Notes: generated from the sequence alone by a model not told the origin. A DNA stretch of 64,000 nucleotides from Zhengitettix transpicula (GCA_037074705.1 CM073591.1:136469032-136533031); one strand, 5' to 3'. Positions 1 through 14,200 are shown, numbered from the stretch's first letter. Numbers and translations are program-made.

Positions 1-50
1 ATTTTTGTTTTGCACATTTCCTATCTAAAATAAGATATGGATATATAAAT

Positions 51-79
51 ATCTTGGCAGTGCTGGGCAATAAGCTAGT
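51..79 (+). mobile_element. Right terminus of a Helitron-like repeat (partial)
   Basis: GGCAGTGCTGGGCAATAAG followed by CTAGT at 75-79 parallels the terminus at 7971-7995 (GGGCAACGCCGGGC...CTAGT). The rest of the copy would lie left of, or within, the first bases of the window. Confidence 0.4.
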
Positions 80-1395
80 AAATAATAAAACTAAACAAGC
101 CAAAAGTTTCAATTATCTTCAGATCTTAAATAATAAGTTTTATTTATTTTCTAGTATTGAAAAATTGTGGGGTCCACTCCATTACATCAAGTGATTAAAA
201 TAATGAATCAATCAAAATACTTTAAAACAAATGTTGTCCAGATATTAATAATGAAATGTAAATAAACTTCTGAATCTTGGTTTCAATTTAGATTAACCAA
301 CACATAGCCCCAATATTGTTCATTAAAAAGATTAACTGTTTTAATAAACAACTACATGCATAGTTATTTAAAAATATATGTTACAGTTTAAAAAAAGCAT
401 GATATGCTGCAGCTAATTTTCTTTAAGAAACAAAATTGTGTCAAAACTAGTTTTTTCTATCTTACTATTCACTAAGCTTTTTAGTCAAGATTAAGATTAA
501 ACAAACAATTACATATTTAATTAAATACAATGATAGATTCAAGGGCAGTATAGCATTTCAGTTAATAAATAGATGGTGTGGGTAAACACATTTGAATATG
601 AAGCAAAATTTAAATTGAGTTTTGTGCATTAAAAGTGGCAACTGTCATACTATATAGACTTAGGCAATTTACCAGTAGGAAAATTGTCTAGAAATATCTT
701 TCACAAATTTCCAAAATTAACTTGTAAAGACAGATAATGAAATGTCAAGAAAGTTTGAGAGTGGATGCAATAACAACAAATTCTAAGGTAATAATGACGA
801 ATTTATAACAACCAATTAGGTAAACAAGAAAAATAAAATTAATTAAAAAGAAGTTATGCCACAAAATTTGAGAAAATGAGAAATTCAGATATAATTCCAG
901 TTATATCAGATCACTTAAGATGTGTCTACAAAGAATAACTGTTGCCTATACAGATACTAAGTGATATAAAACTATGATAGGAAAACAAGCTCATATGAAT
1001 GGTTTGGTACCTGCTCTATTCTGTATGTAATGAACTTGAAGGGGTATTTTTAAGGTTTAATAACAAGAAAATCTATATTATTTATGATATATGTTATTTA
1101 TACAACCATTCTTGACTATATTTACTGTACATGTTGGTTAACCACACAGGCAAGTGATTGGCTCATTCCATACAATGGGCAATTTCATTAATTGTACTAC
1201 TATGTTCTCATTTTACCATGAGAAATGTTTGAAGCTATGTTTCAGATACTTAACACAACAGTGAAGAAAAAAGTGTCAGTTTAAAAACCTGCTGCAGTGA
1301 TGTATAAGAACACTGCAAAATATTTTTGAGTCATGGAAGGGAGTTGTGTTTGAAAGCTACTATAAGATATTTGTATTTTTTGGAATTATACTCAC

Positions 1396-1556
1396 CAATA
1401 ACTGTGTAAATAGTAGTTTGGAGGAAACCCATGTCATTGATTCTCTGTTCATCATAAATTCCAGGTTCATGTTCCATGACTTTAACAAAAAATTTAAGAC
1501 AACACACACTACATGTAACATACATAAAGATTGCATAAATAAAAGGTAACAGGAAG
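1396..1556 (-). CDS. Candidate transmembrane/juxtamembrane exon (partial)
   Basis: An open minus-strand stretch encodes a hydrophobic segment (FLLPFIYAIFMYVTCSVCC), then basic and polar residues (LKFFVKVMEHEPGIYDEQ), ending at a strong donor GTGAGT read from 1395-1390. This fits a transmembrane helix followed by a cytoplasmic tail. It is downstream of the LDLa exons on the same strand, so it may be the anchor of that gene. The acceptor is uncertain. One at 1557-1558 has a poor pyrimidine tract; one at 1509-1510 has a better tract but removes the helix. Both give entry phase 2, whereas the obvious donor of the 8.3-kb exon leaves phase 1. Either an exon is missing or a weaker donor is used. The following exon was not found. 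Confidence 0.45.
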
Positions 1557-2568
1557 CTCATAATTTAGCAAAATAGGATGTGTCTAAACAAAAATAAGCA
1601 AATGTAATTGTTTGCATTAACAGTTTCAAAAAGAGAAATATGACTATGGTTACAGTTATTCACATATTCATTCAACACTGTATACTTGTCATTCATTTAA
1701 ATATTATGCATATATTTAGATGCCTGAATGCTACATTTAATTACACCCTTCAACAGTGAACTGTAATACAAAAATACAGTAAGTGTGGCAAGTACAAAAA
1801 TTACAAATTATGACTAAAAAAGGCAACTCTATTTAACTGTATGTATTAGAGAAAGTCTTTACATCTGATGTCAGACTAGAGCACCAATTTGATGCAAGTA
1901 TTACACAAAAGGACTGACAGTGTGGAATCATGCAAAACATAGTAAGAGAAAATGATTGTCAGTCACCTTGCATCTTAGCCTTATTTGAATCCTGAATTTA
2001 TTATTTCAAACACATTGGCTGCTACATAATGGTGTACAAAAGCATGTTTAGTATATGGACTCAAATTAATCCACAATTAATTTTTTTAATATTTTTACTG
2101 TCAGGAAAACGGTAGCTAACCTGGTTTTGTTTAGCTAACAGAAAATAGACATGTCCACCTCCTTTTTTTTTGTATCTGAAATATGACATATTGATGTAGT
2201 AGGCAGTGATGTCATTCCCATTATCTATTTCTGTTATGTTACGTCCATAAGAGTCAAATTTCGAACAAGCCCACTACCAAAGCCACACTTTCAAAAAATC
2301 CCCAAACCTAGTTTTAGGTTGTTTCATATACAATCTTCATCTGTAAAGAGTATTAAGAAATGCTTTTAGAGTGAAAGTATGTGTTAGGGAAACTTCTACT
2401 GACGTTTCTTCTTTCTTTATATTATTCAACTCTTCACTGTTTAAGAAGTATTATGGCCGTGTTCTATTGAAGTTGTTGATAGTATATAGTTAACACAGGG
2501 TGTAACAACCTAAATACCTTGAATTTAAATACTTAAAGTATGCTTAATGATTAAGAAAATGCTTTGAT

Positions 2569-2655
2569 ATAGCCAAGGGCATTATACAAGGAAGCTACTT
2601 GTCTCCTACTCTATTTAATTTATACATGGAATATATTATACGAAAAAGCAAGTAA
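2569..2655 (+). mobile_element. Non-LTR reverse transcriptase fossil (short)
   Basis: The plus frame reads AKGIIQGSYLSPTLFNLYME followed by YIIRKSK and a stop. This matches the RT block usually written GVRQGC-LSP-LFNLY of LINE elements, with Arg and Cys positions changed. Flanking sequence is too decayed to assign a clade. Confidence 0.7.
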
Positions 2656-3414
2656 AATGAACCACCCTTGGGAATTCATAGTTTTCAGTCACTCTTCTGC
2701 AATGCGAATTTCATCTACTGCTTAAAATTGCATTTTAAACAATAAAAACAGGTGACATACTGCCTTTGTGAAGAGTTATGTAACATTAAAGTTGGCTATG
2801 GTATCATATGGGGGTAATGATCAACCCAAGCAAAATTGTGGCAAAGTTCATGGTGTTCTTCACATGGTGTGCACACATGTCCACCAGTGGAATCAGCTTC
2901 TAGATTAAGTATGTGGCTGAGCTAATGGCACTGATAATGTGTTGAAATCTTTTAGCAATTTGGGAAGGCTATAAATCCCGGAGGCTACAATGGACCTCAT
3001 CCTCAGGCACTTAATGATCTGTCTCAATGATGTTTGCCAATACAATGAGAGTCAATAAATCCATACAGGTTTCAGTATCAGTTTGTGTATCAGTACCAGT
3101 TTTGGAGGAATAGACTTGACCTATCAACCAGCAGTCAGTGTAATTTCAAGTGTTTTCTTTTCCTACCAGTTAGTTGTTAGTCAACATGCAGACCCATGTA
3201 CTCTGTATACCAGAAATAACAAGTAGTGCACTGAGTTGTTCTTGTAGATATAATGAAGGTCTGACAGTATCACCATTTACAGCAAGGACTACTACATTAT
3301 CAGTGAAAGAGGTGATTTAAGTGTTGTTAGTTTCCAGGATAATTTGAATATATTAGGATAATTAGTGATCACAGAATGTTACATCAACATTAATGGGATA
3401 GAAGTCGACTGCCT

Positions 3415-3677
3415 TTTTTGATGCAGTATCATGAAGATTGCAATGCATTTCTTGATGAGATTATTACTGGTTGTGAGACTTGGGTGCCCATATCACTCCA
3501 CAGAACAAGCGCAAATCACTCGAGTGGCATCATCCCTCATCACCCAAAATACCACAAAAATTCAAACAGACTCTGTCAACACAAACAGATTGGCGAGAGT
3601 TTTTTTGGGATCATAAGGGGCTCTTCTTGGTGAATTTAATGGCAAAAGGCACTACAATCAATGCAGAAGGTTATTGA
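3415..3677 (+). mobile_element. Mariner transposase fossil (truncated, frameshifted)
   Basis: One frame gives FLDEIITGCETWV and the next gives SLEWHHPSSPKIPQKFK and FFWDHKGLFLVNLMAKGTTI NAEGY, the middle of a mariner DDE transposase. The first catalytic Asp of the usual TGDETW block is Cys, and at least one frameshift separates the halves. N- and C-terminal parts and terminal repeats were not found. The tandem array begins directly after it. Confidence 0.85.
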
Positions 3678-6600
3678 TGTCACTAAGTTTAATTATGACA
3701 TTAGTGCATGCAAACACGGCAGATATTTGTGTTGAATAAATATTTTTCAGGGTTAATTATATTGATTGTATTTCTAGAGAAGTTGTTTGTGTATAATTTC
3801 AACCACTTTTGGCATGGGAGGGGAGCACCCTTAAGTGACGGGGGTGGAATGGCATTACATAAAAATAACACAAACACATTCGAGTTTGGAGTCAAATCCA
3901 GGGTTATATTTGTCACTGTGTTTAATTATCAACTTACAGTTTAACTCCCTCAAGCAGAGGTGGATGGGGGTTGAAATTTTCAAACATGATAAGGAATTGA
4001 TATTTGCGTCGAATAAATATTTTCTGGGTTAATTACATTTATTGTATTTCTACTGGTGTTGTATGTGTATGATTTCAACCCCTTTCGGCATGGGTAGCGG
4101 AAAACCTTATGGGTGGGGGTGGAGGGACTTTTCATAAAATTAACTAAAAACAACCTAGATTCGAATCAAATCATGGTGACAGATGTCGCTGAGAATATTT
4201 ATGACAACCTGGGCAACACGCGGGGGTGGATGGGGGTTGATGGGGGTTGACGGGGGTGAGAGGGTCTGCACGAGGAAAGAAATTTTCAAACATGCTAACC
4301 AACTGATTTTTGCATCGAATCAATATAATTCTGGATCAATGGAATTCATAAAATTTCACTACATGTTCTCTGAGTATAATTTCAACCTCTTTCAGGCATG
4401 GGAGTGATGCCTCCTTAAAGGTTGAGGTTGGAGTGGCTTTACATGAAAATACGTAAATACATTTGAGTTTGGAGTCATATCTGGGGTTATATTTGTTACT
4501 GTGTTTAATTATCACATTAAACTTACAGTTTAACTACCCCAAACGAGGGTGGACCGGGGTTGTAATTTTCAAACATGTTAAACAGCTGACATTTGTGTCA
4601 TATAAATATTTTTCTGGTTCACTGAGATTCTTAAAATTTCTCAATATTTTCCATATATTTAATATTAACCCATTTCGGGATTTGGAGTGGATCACCCTTA
4701 AGGGAGGGGGTGGAGTTATATTTATATTAACATAACGCAAACACAATCGAGATCGGACTCGAATCCAGGGTTATGATTGTCAGTGAGTTTAATTGTGATA
4801 TTTAAATTTACGTTTAAGTCCCCCAAGCGGGGGTGGTTAGGAGTGGAAGTTTTCATACATGCTAACATGGCTAATATTTGAGTCGGATAATTATTTTCAG
4901 GGTAAAAGTGATTAATAGTGTTTGTACCAATGTGTGTGAATAAAATTTCAACCTTTTACAACAGGGGAAAGTACTACCCTTGGTGTAAGGGTGGAGGGGC
5001 ATTACAAGAAAATAACGAATACAACCGAGACTGGAGTCAAACCAAAAGTTATTGATAACACTGAGTTAAATTATGACATTCAACTAGCAATTTACCTCTC
5101 AGGGACGGGGGTGGTCAGGGTTGGAAATTGTTAAAAATGTTAATCTACCAAATTTTGAGACCATTAAATATTTTTTGAGATCAATGAGATTCATAAAAAT
5201 TCTCTACGTATTCTCTGAATATAATTTCAAAACCCTTTCGGGCTTAGCAGTAGAGCAACCTTATGGGCACGGGTATAAAAAGCTACGATAAAATAACGCG
5301 AATACAACCAAGATTGGAGTCAAATCCAAGGTTCTGGATGTCGCACACTTTTATTATATTTAATTGGCAATCTAACCCCCAAGGGAAGGGGTGGACCGGG
5401 GATGGAAATTTCCAAACATGTTATAGTGTCCATATTTGTGTGGAATGAATATTTTTCAGGGTTAATTAGATTTTTAGTATTTCTACCCATTTTATGTTTG
5501 TAAAATTTCCTCTACCGACATGAGTTGGAGTACGCTTTGCGGTGGCTGTAGAGGCGAGTTATTGGAAAATAACGCTAATACAACTGAGATTCGATTCAAA
5601 TCAAATGTAATGGATGTCCCAGAGTTTATTTATGACAATCTGAGGAACCCGCGGAGGTGGGTTGGGTTAAATATCTTGAAATAAGTAAAGCTCCGAATTT
5701 TGCGTCGAATAAATATATTTCGGGAACAATGAGATTAATCAAATTTCACGATACGTTCTCCGTGTTCAATTTGAACCCCTTTCGGGAGCTCACCGTACGG
5801 GTTGGGGTGGACGGTTGTTACAAATAAATAATGTGAATAAAACCAAGATTAGAGTCAAATGCAAGGTTATGAATGTCGCTGAGTTTAATTACGTACATAT
5901 AACTCCGAGGGATGAAGGTGGACGGGGGTGGAATTATTGAAACAAGAAATCACGATTCATATTTGAGTTGAATTAACACTTTTCATGGTTAATTAGATTT
6001 TCAGTATTTCAACCCATGTTATGTGTGTAAAGTTTAAACCCCTCTTGCGGCACGAGGTGTGAGCATGGTTGGTAATGGAGGTGGAGGGAACTTACAAGAA
6101 AATAATGTGAAAACAACCGAGATTTGAGTCAAATCGATGGTAATGGATATCACTGAGTATATTTATGACAATCTACTCAATTTTGCAAGGGGTGGGTTAG
6201 GGTAAGAGGAGTTAGGTGGTGGTGGGCAAGAGTTAGAAATCTAAAAACATGTTGACCGGCAGTTTTTTGCATCACATAAATATATTTCGGAATCAATGAA
6301 ATTAATAAAATTTCTCTATATGTTCTCCGTGTTTAATTTCAACCCCTTTTGGGATTGGGAGGGGAACTACCCGTAGGGATTGGAGTGGAGTGGCGTTACA
6401 TAAAAATAATGTAAAAGCAGTAGAGATTGGAGTCGAATCTAGGGTTATGAATGTCACTGACTTTGATTATGACATTTAATTGTCCGTTTAATCCCCAGGG
6501 CTGGGGATGGACTAAGTGGAATTTTTCAAACTTATTAATTATCGAAGAATAAATAAATGCCAGGGTCATTGACGTTGATAGTATTTCTACAGATGTTGTT

Positions 6601-7995
6601 TGTAAAATTTCAACCCCTTTCAGTGTGAGAGGGGTGCATGATATTGAAATATTCCAATATTTTAAGACAACCGATATTTGAGTCGAATAAATATTTTTAG
6701 TGGTCAATAATATTAATAGTGTTTCTACCAATGTTATCTGAGTATAATTTCAACCCCTTACAGCACAGGAAAGGAGCACCCTTAGTGGTGGGGTTGGAGG
6801 GGCGTTACTAGAAAATAACGCGGAATAACCGAGATTGGAGTCAAATCCAGGGTTATGGATTTCGCTGAGTATAATTAATACATTCAATTACCATTTGGCC
6901 CCCTGGACGTGGTGAATATTTTGAAACACTGCCGATATTTGCGTTGAATAAATATTTTTCATGATTAATTAGATTGATATTATTTATGCTGTTTTGTTTA
7001 TGAAAATTTTAATCCCTTTGAGGATGGGAGGGGAGCACGCTTAGGGATAGGGGTGGAAGGGCGTTACATATAAAAAAAGATAAAACAACCAAGATTCGAG
7101 TCAAATCGAGGTTATGGATGTCGCTAAGTTTATTTTTATGAACTAGGCACCACGAAAGGTTTGGTTGGAGGTGGGTGGGGTAGAAAAATTCAAATATACT
7201 AACCTGTCATTTCTGTTGATTAAATATTTTGCTGTGTCAATGACCCTCATAATACTTTTTAATATATTCTGTGAACAATTACAACCCCTATCGGCTTCGG
7301 ATGAGAGAATAATGGTGGGTTGAGTGGAGCTGAATTTCATAAAATAGCGCAAAAAATAGAGTTTGGAGTCTAAATTAGGGTTATGGATGTCGCTGATATT
7401 AATTATGACATTAAAGTTACAGTGAAATCCCCACAGTTGGAGCTAAACGGGGATGCAAAGTTTAAAACAGGTTTATCGGCCAATATTTGGGGCAAATACA
7501 TATTTTTAGGTGTCATATTACTGTAGACATTCCCTGTGTATAATTTCATCCCCTATTGGCACGGGAGGTGAGAAAGCTTAGGGGTGGAATTTGGTAGAAC
7601 GTTACATGAAAATAACGTGAATAGACCAATATTCGAGTCAGTACTAGGGTTACGGATGTCGCTGCGTAACGCATGGCGGTGGGAGTGGACCCCGACGGGG
7701 ATTTAAATTTTTAAACAATGTAACCAGCCGATTTTTGCGTACAATAAATAGTTTTTGTTTAACTCTGGATAGCGGGGGTGGAAATTTTTAAGCATGTTCA
7801 AACAGCGATATATTTGTCGAATTAAACTATTTCATGGTAAATGCGTTAAATCCCCTTCGGAATAGGAAGTGATTAAATTTTCGGATAGGGGTCGAGTTGC
7901 GGTACATAAAAATAACACCAGTACTATCTACATTCGAGTCAAGTCAGGGGTTATGGATAACTGACATTTCGGGCAACGCCGGGCACCCAGCTAGT
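3675..7995 (+). repeat. Higher-order tandem array (~270-bp monomers) with Helitron-like 3' end
   Basis: Sixteen diverged copies of an anchor (AATTTCAACCCCTTTCGGC-like) start near 3795, 4071, 4378, 4661, 4944, 5223, 5504, 5768, 6031, 6335, 6606, 6746, 7005, 7277, 7542 and 7845. Spacing is mostly 259-307 bp, with one copy shortened to 140. Other shared blocks are a G-rich GGGGGTGGAGGGG segment, GTTATGGATGTCGCTGAG and TTGCGTCGAATAAATAT. Two monomer types are mixed: one has GTTTAATTATGACATT, the other TATTTATGACAACCTGGGC. The array stops at GGGCAACGCCGGGCACCCAG followed by CTAGT (7991-7995), resembling the GC-rich stem plus CTAG end of Helitron-type elements. There is no coding capacity. Confidence 0.85.
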
Positions 7996-8261
7996 ATCCT
8001 ATACAAATATAACTCTAAACCACTAGTCAGAATAGATTTCATTATTGTTATTCATTTTTTACTAATTCCACACAAAGGGAAACAGTGAAACATAAAACAG
8101 TTTTGATGAAACACAATGACAATGGCTACTTCTACTCCTATGATTCACTTGATGTGGAAAAAAAGAATTAAACATATCATGACAAGAGACAAAACAAACA
8201 CAATGTATTACAAATTATAAGCTTGTTATTCTCAGTTCAACTGCTTGCATTTTTGACCTAC

Positions 8262-11200
8262 CCAGTTTATGGCAGCACGAATGTCTTATGGTGACACTGC
8301 AATTAGGATCTTGATACTCATCGCAACACCACTCAAATGGAATACAACGGCCATCGCCACAGTGTAATTTTCCACTGCATGGATCACGACCTATAAAAGA
8401 CAATTGATCGTAATATAATTAAAAATCCTGGAAATATATAGACTGTTGGAAATAATCAAATAGCCAACAAATATCAATAGAAACAGTAAATAAGAACAAA
8501 TATGTCTCATAATAATTTTAATGTATCAAAACAAACTAAGATAAGTAATGGAAGGTTCTCTGATGTGTTGAATTAGTCATCCATTTATTCAAGACTTTAT
8601 ATCATCCTCCTGTAACAAATATTCATATTTGGCATGTGTAAATCAACTAGCTTTACAAATTTGTTTGAGAAAATAATTAGAACATGTTTGTCTCCCTTGT
8701 GGTATAATATTAATTATAAAAACAGAAATATTCAATTGTTAACATATTTCCCACAGCTAGATAGTAACTACATCAGATAATTAAGCAGTTAGTTGCAGCT
8801 TTTACAAGGCAGGTTTCCTGGTAGATTCAAAATTGGGTGTGGTGCCCAATCTTCCACTACTACAGTTAGTGCCAGTACCATGCATCTTACAACTTCCAAT
8901 CCCCACTCCCAATACTAGAAACTTCAATTATTTTACCTTCCCAGGTTTGCTATACTTCTTACATCTCCTGTAGGACCACAACCAAAACTATAATTCCCAA
9001 AGTGTGTTTGCTGACTACAATAGTGCAAAACTAGATAATACAATTTGACAAAGTAAAATCACTGAAATTAAAGACAGTTGTGATTCTACAATTCAAACAC
9101 CATGAGGTCCTACTTAAAGGTTTCCAGAATTACTGTGAAGCTCATGAAACACTGTCAAATGTTACTTCATTAATCTTCTGTGAACCAGTGTGTTAAGGTA
9201 ATTAATGCTAGGTGGTTGAATTTAGTTTTTGAAAGCATATTTTCACAGTTGTGTGTAAGTGACCTGCCAATTTTATGATGGTATATTTCAGAACATAAAG
9301 TTTTGTTTCAAACTTGAGAAAACCACATAAAATGTTGAAGCAAGCATTTGAGATTATTATTTAGGCCAGTCAAACTAACAACCGGCTAATATAAGGCCAG
9401 AAAAAATGAATAACTGGAGATAGTTGGTAGTCCACTAAATTTAGAATGGAACATGCCAAACTGAATATGTGACAAAATGTTCCACAACTTCTCAATGATG
9501 AGCAAAAACATTATCACACAGATTTCTGCAGAGAACTGCACAAAGGGCTTTAAAGTGAGACTTTATTTTTGTTATTACTGGTGATGAAAACTGGGCTTAT
9601 GTGGAAAGAGATACACCATATTTACCAAATAAAATGCAGACTCTGCCCTGCAATCTACATCAGCAAAACTAAGAGACCTCATCCTGAATGCATTGTTAAC
9701 TACCACATCTCCATCAAATTGTCAAACTCTGATGGGCCAGCCATTAGACAGCAACAATTGACACCCAATAAAGCCAAAATCTTTCTCTCTTCCAAGGAAA
9801 GGTAAGAACAATGAAAAATATATTAGAAAAAATGGAAATATACATACATACATGTATAAAGCACAGAGGAAAATGAGACAAGGTCAAATTAATTAGCACA
9901 TTTGGATAGAAAAGAGAGACATGGCAGCAGACATAATTGAAATCAACAGTTGGTCCAGTCAAGCAGTGCAGAAACTTATACCCACATGCACAAAATCATC
10001 CATATAGGGATGAAAGGTAAAAAGTCAAGTAAATATGTTATAGAAAAAAGGACTGTGAAATTAGGATAGGGGCAATTGTTAGAGGAGTGTAAGTTCAGGA
10101 CTTTATGCAGGTTGTGTTGGAAGGAGAGTTCCAAAAAAAGGGTTAGTGTGAGCCAATCAGAGGGCCTGACACACAGGGGTCACAGACACAAACTATATAA
10201 AGTAATCACACCTGACTATATTGGCACTTCACCTGAAGAAGATGATGGTGCCAGCCACTGAAATGTTGTGTCTAACAAACCTCGATACCTGGTTAGAATC
10301 CCACAAACTCTTCATCTAAAATTGTTGAGGTTGTGATTCTGGGTGTGAAATAGGAAATTGTTTTTTATAGTTTAACAGTGCTGAAGTGCTTGTCAATGCA
10401 TTCAGAATGGTTTTTGTACAACACAGGGCAATTGGTAAATGAGGAGAGACAGGTATTCTTTGATTTTGTAGGTGGCTATTTGTGAAATATTCTGGATAAT
10501 TGTAGTAGTTGATCAATAAGAAAGAGAGAGTTAAATTGAATATCAATGACACCATTCTGAACAGGAAGAAGTATTTCAAATTTTTAGAAGAGATTATGTG
10601 AATGTGTACCAGCTAACCATACAGTTACACAGAGCACATCTCCTCTGAAAAAGGGAGGCCAACATCCCTAAAAATTTGAATCATTCCTTCCTGTATACAG
10701 CATCTATAGAAGACCTTAATTAATATCAATCCATGTAATTGATTTATATTAATTTAGACCGCCTTTTTCATTAATGTATCACCTGATATCATCCCAGAGT
10801 TGGGATGAAATATATTTCTTTTTGTATTCTTAATATCATTACAGATGTATTTCTCGAATTTATTATTAAATATCCAATTTAAATGATTTTATTAATTTTT
10901 TGGCTATACTTAATTTCAGAGAAACATCAAATTTACTGTTTAAATCAATCAGCCTGATAAAACATAAAAAAAATGGGTGCTGAAGGGAATGTAAAATACT
11001 CATGTATTTATTTAACCAAGATAATTGCACGAGAATTTTTCAGGTTATATCTATCAACAATTTCCACAAATAAATAAAATACATTGGAGTCTAGACTTTT
11101 TCAGGGAATACAAAAGTTCAAATATAGGCTGACGAAAGAAGCTTCTAATAACATTGCAAATTTTCACATTGAGGAAAGAAAATTTTACTCTAAGGAATCT

Positions 11201-14200
11201 ATGGACAATTTGGTGTTGTTGTTAAACATAGAAAATACATTACAAAATCATTAACATACTTCTGCAAACAGAAATGAGTACAGAATTAAGATTAATATTG
11301 ACAAATCAATGTTGTGAAAATATCAAGCAAGAAAGAGCAATAGAGAGAAACAAAATGAATTACAGTCAGATTTGATATAAATATAATCATTAATGAAAAT
11401 AATTGCATTGCAAAAGAAAATTTGAAGTAACTAACAATAAAACATAACACTATACCAGAAAAATTCTGTAAAATAAGACCACTAGCTGTTTCTGATATGA
11501 TGATATATGCAAAAATCTTATAAATAATTTGGAACAAAGACCTTCCCAGTGTATGTGATTAACAAGTTTTCTTGTAATTTCAACCAGGTGAAAACATTGC
11601 AGTTCCACAGCATTTCAAATGTGGTCAAAATTCACTTGAAGATGGTGATGATGACAGTGACCACTATCAAAACGCCATGGAACTACAATGTTTTCACCTG
11701 ATTGGAATCCTGAGAACACTTTGTTAAAAATAATGTGATTACTAAAGAAAAGTATGATGATTCTGAAAACAGAATATTACCCTTGAAATTTTATTTTCTG
11801 ATGTTTTATACTGTAATAATAGCCTCACTCGAATATAATGTTTTCTTCATGAACATTTATCAGCAATCATTACCCTTAAAATTTTCTATTTGTGTGGTAT
11901 AAATTCTGAATTAGAATACATACCAAGTACAAAACTAAAAATGTTAATTATAATTTCCCTTGAAAAGTCAACATTCCTCTCACTTATCATATTTTATCCA
12001 TATCCACAGAATTTATTTCAAATTTTCCTGCTGCTATAAACTGGATGTCAGTGTTCGATAGTGTTAATAAGTTCCACTAATCCCATAAAAAGAATTTATC
12101 CAATAATTTATTATAAAATATAAAGTGTCTGACTTAAAAGCATACCAAAGTAGTATGACAAATTTATGTCACTAATTACCAGTCGTATATACTTTCCCTC
12201 TACGTAATGTAATCACAATCATATTTTTTCCTCAAATAGAATTGGTGAAATCCCTCTCAGGGGTGTCTATTAGTAAATAAATGCCTTAACAACTAAATAT
12301 TTGTTAAAATGACTCAAATATTATTTTTAAAACTACCTGATATATTTCAAGAGCAAACATATGTTAGAATGGATAAATAGTTCTTGGGAACTAGGTCAAA
12401 GTAAGCTTAAGACACGGTGTTTCAATGACTGACTGCCATCATTCTTAAGTGAAGAGAAAGATGGCAAAGTCTGCTGTTTAAACATCGTGGCTTAAACTTA
12501 CTTTGACACAGGAGGAATTCCAAGAACTACTTCTACAGGATTTACACCAGAATAGCCTTTGATCATTGATATGTTAGAATGGTTACTTACATTTAGGAGA
12601 AAATAAAATAAATCAGATCATTAGTGATCAAGGGAAATAAAAACAAAAAATATTAACAAACCACAGTAAACTTCTGCCTCATCTGCACCATTTTTACAAT
12701 CTTGATGACCATCACACATATAGCGTCGATTAATACAAGTGCCAGTTGGACACAGAAACATTTTATCATGATAACAGCTTGTTTTTTCTGCAAATATGAA
12801 TGATTGAATTTTCAAAGACATTTGTTTGGATAATTTGTAACTATGAATTTAATAAAATATTCAATTCCTGAAAACTTTATAAATTTATTAACAATTATAA
12901 AAATGTTTTATACTAATTTTAAAGTTCAAAAGAATGAAAGAGTAAAACATGAACTGTTAACATATATATATATATACACCCAAAAATTTTCAGCCAAGCA
13001 ACGATTACATATAAAATAATTGAATAAAAGCTGAAGAAGTAAAACTTTTCATCTCATACTAATCAAAGTTTCAGATTGGCATTATTAATTTTACATTTTC
13101 ATTCTCTTCATGTTATCTACTAACTCTCACAGTTATCTCTTTATTAATTTATATATATATATATATATATATAGCACACAGAAACAATAAATTATAACAA
13201 AAATAATTTCACCAGTTATAGGTTCAACAACTAGAGTAATATATCATCTAGTATCCCAGAGGAAATTAATACGAAATGAAAGATTCAAACTGGCGAAACC
13301 TTTACATTAAATCACATGTAATGCTACAAGCATTTAGAATATAAATATAGATGCATAATGTGCAAAGTTGCATAATTTTAATATATTAATAATATTTATC
13401 CTACACTTAGCTCAGGTGATTCATCATTTAATTAGAAATAGTAATTTATGTAACATTTGCGAGGTTCATTGAAAATAAAAATTTAATTATGAGGTATTCC
13501 CAGGACTATCTAACAAGACCTCTTGTTGACTAAAAAATGTAAAGAAATTCTGATCCATATATTATAAAATGAAGTATAATTATTCTTCTAAAAATGTTCA
13601 AGAAAGTAATTTTCCATGACTTAGTCTATTTTCTCAAAACATCTATCTTCAATTGGGTAAAAGACAGCACAATAAAGGTTTTAGTATAGCATAAGAGTGA
13701 AAAGTAATTGGACAGCAGTCAAAATGAAGCTGTCTATTGATAATTCCAAAGTACTAAAAGATTGTGATTCTTATATTCTTGAATAACAATATTTTTTAGA
13801 GAAGAGTTCTTTAAGTGCTTAAAGTTTTGAGATTATGCAACAAAATTATGTATTTTATATCTTTCTGAAACATAAAATAATGATACAAAGGTTATGTTTT
13901 ATATTTAATGAAACAGTTGATTATTATAATGTTAATGACAACTTAAATTACTTATTATTCTGGTTTGAAGTTTGTTGACAGTGGTGGTCAAATATTTGGT
14001 AACAAACTATCGAGTGTTCCATTACTTATATTATAAAAATTATGAGTACTTGGAAGAAGGAATGAAGAAGTAATACTACATTTCAAACAGTACAAAACTC
14101 TGTTTGTATTCAGGGAAAGGGGTTAAAAACTGAGATGGACACACAAGTTCAACAATCCTTAATAAAATAAAAATACCAAATTCAGCTTATTCCAGAGTTG

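Noticed and set aside
3831..4740. Gly/Val-rich ORFs in the 4-kb region.
   Set aside because: They are frames through the G-rich parts of the tandem array, and copies of the same frame are broken in other monomers.
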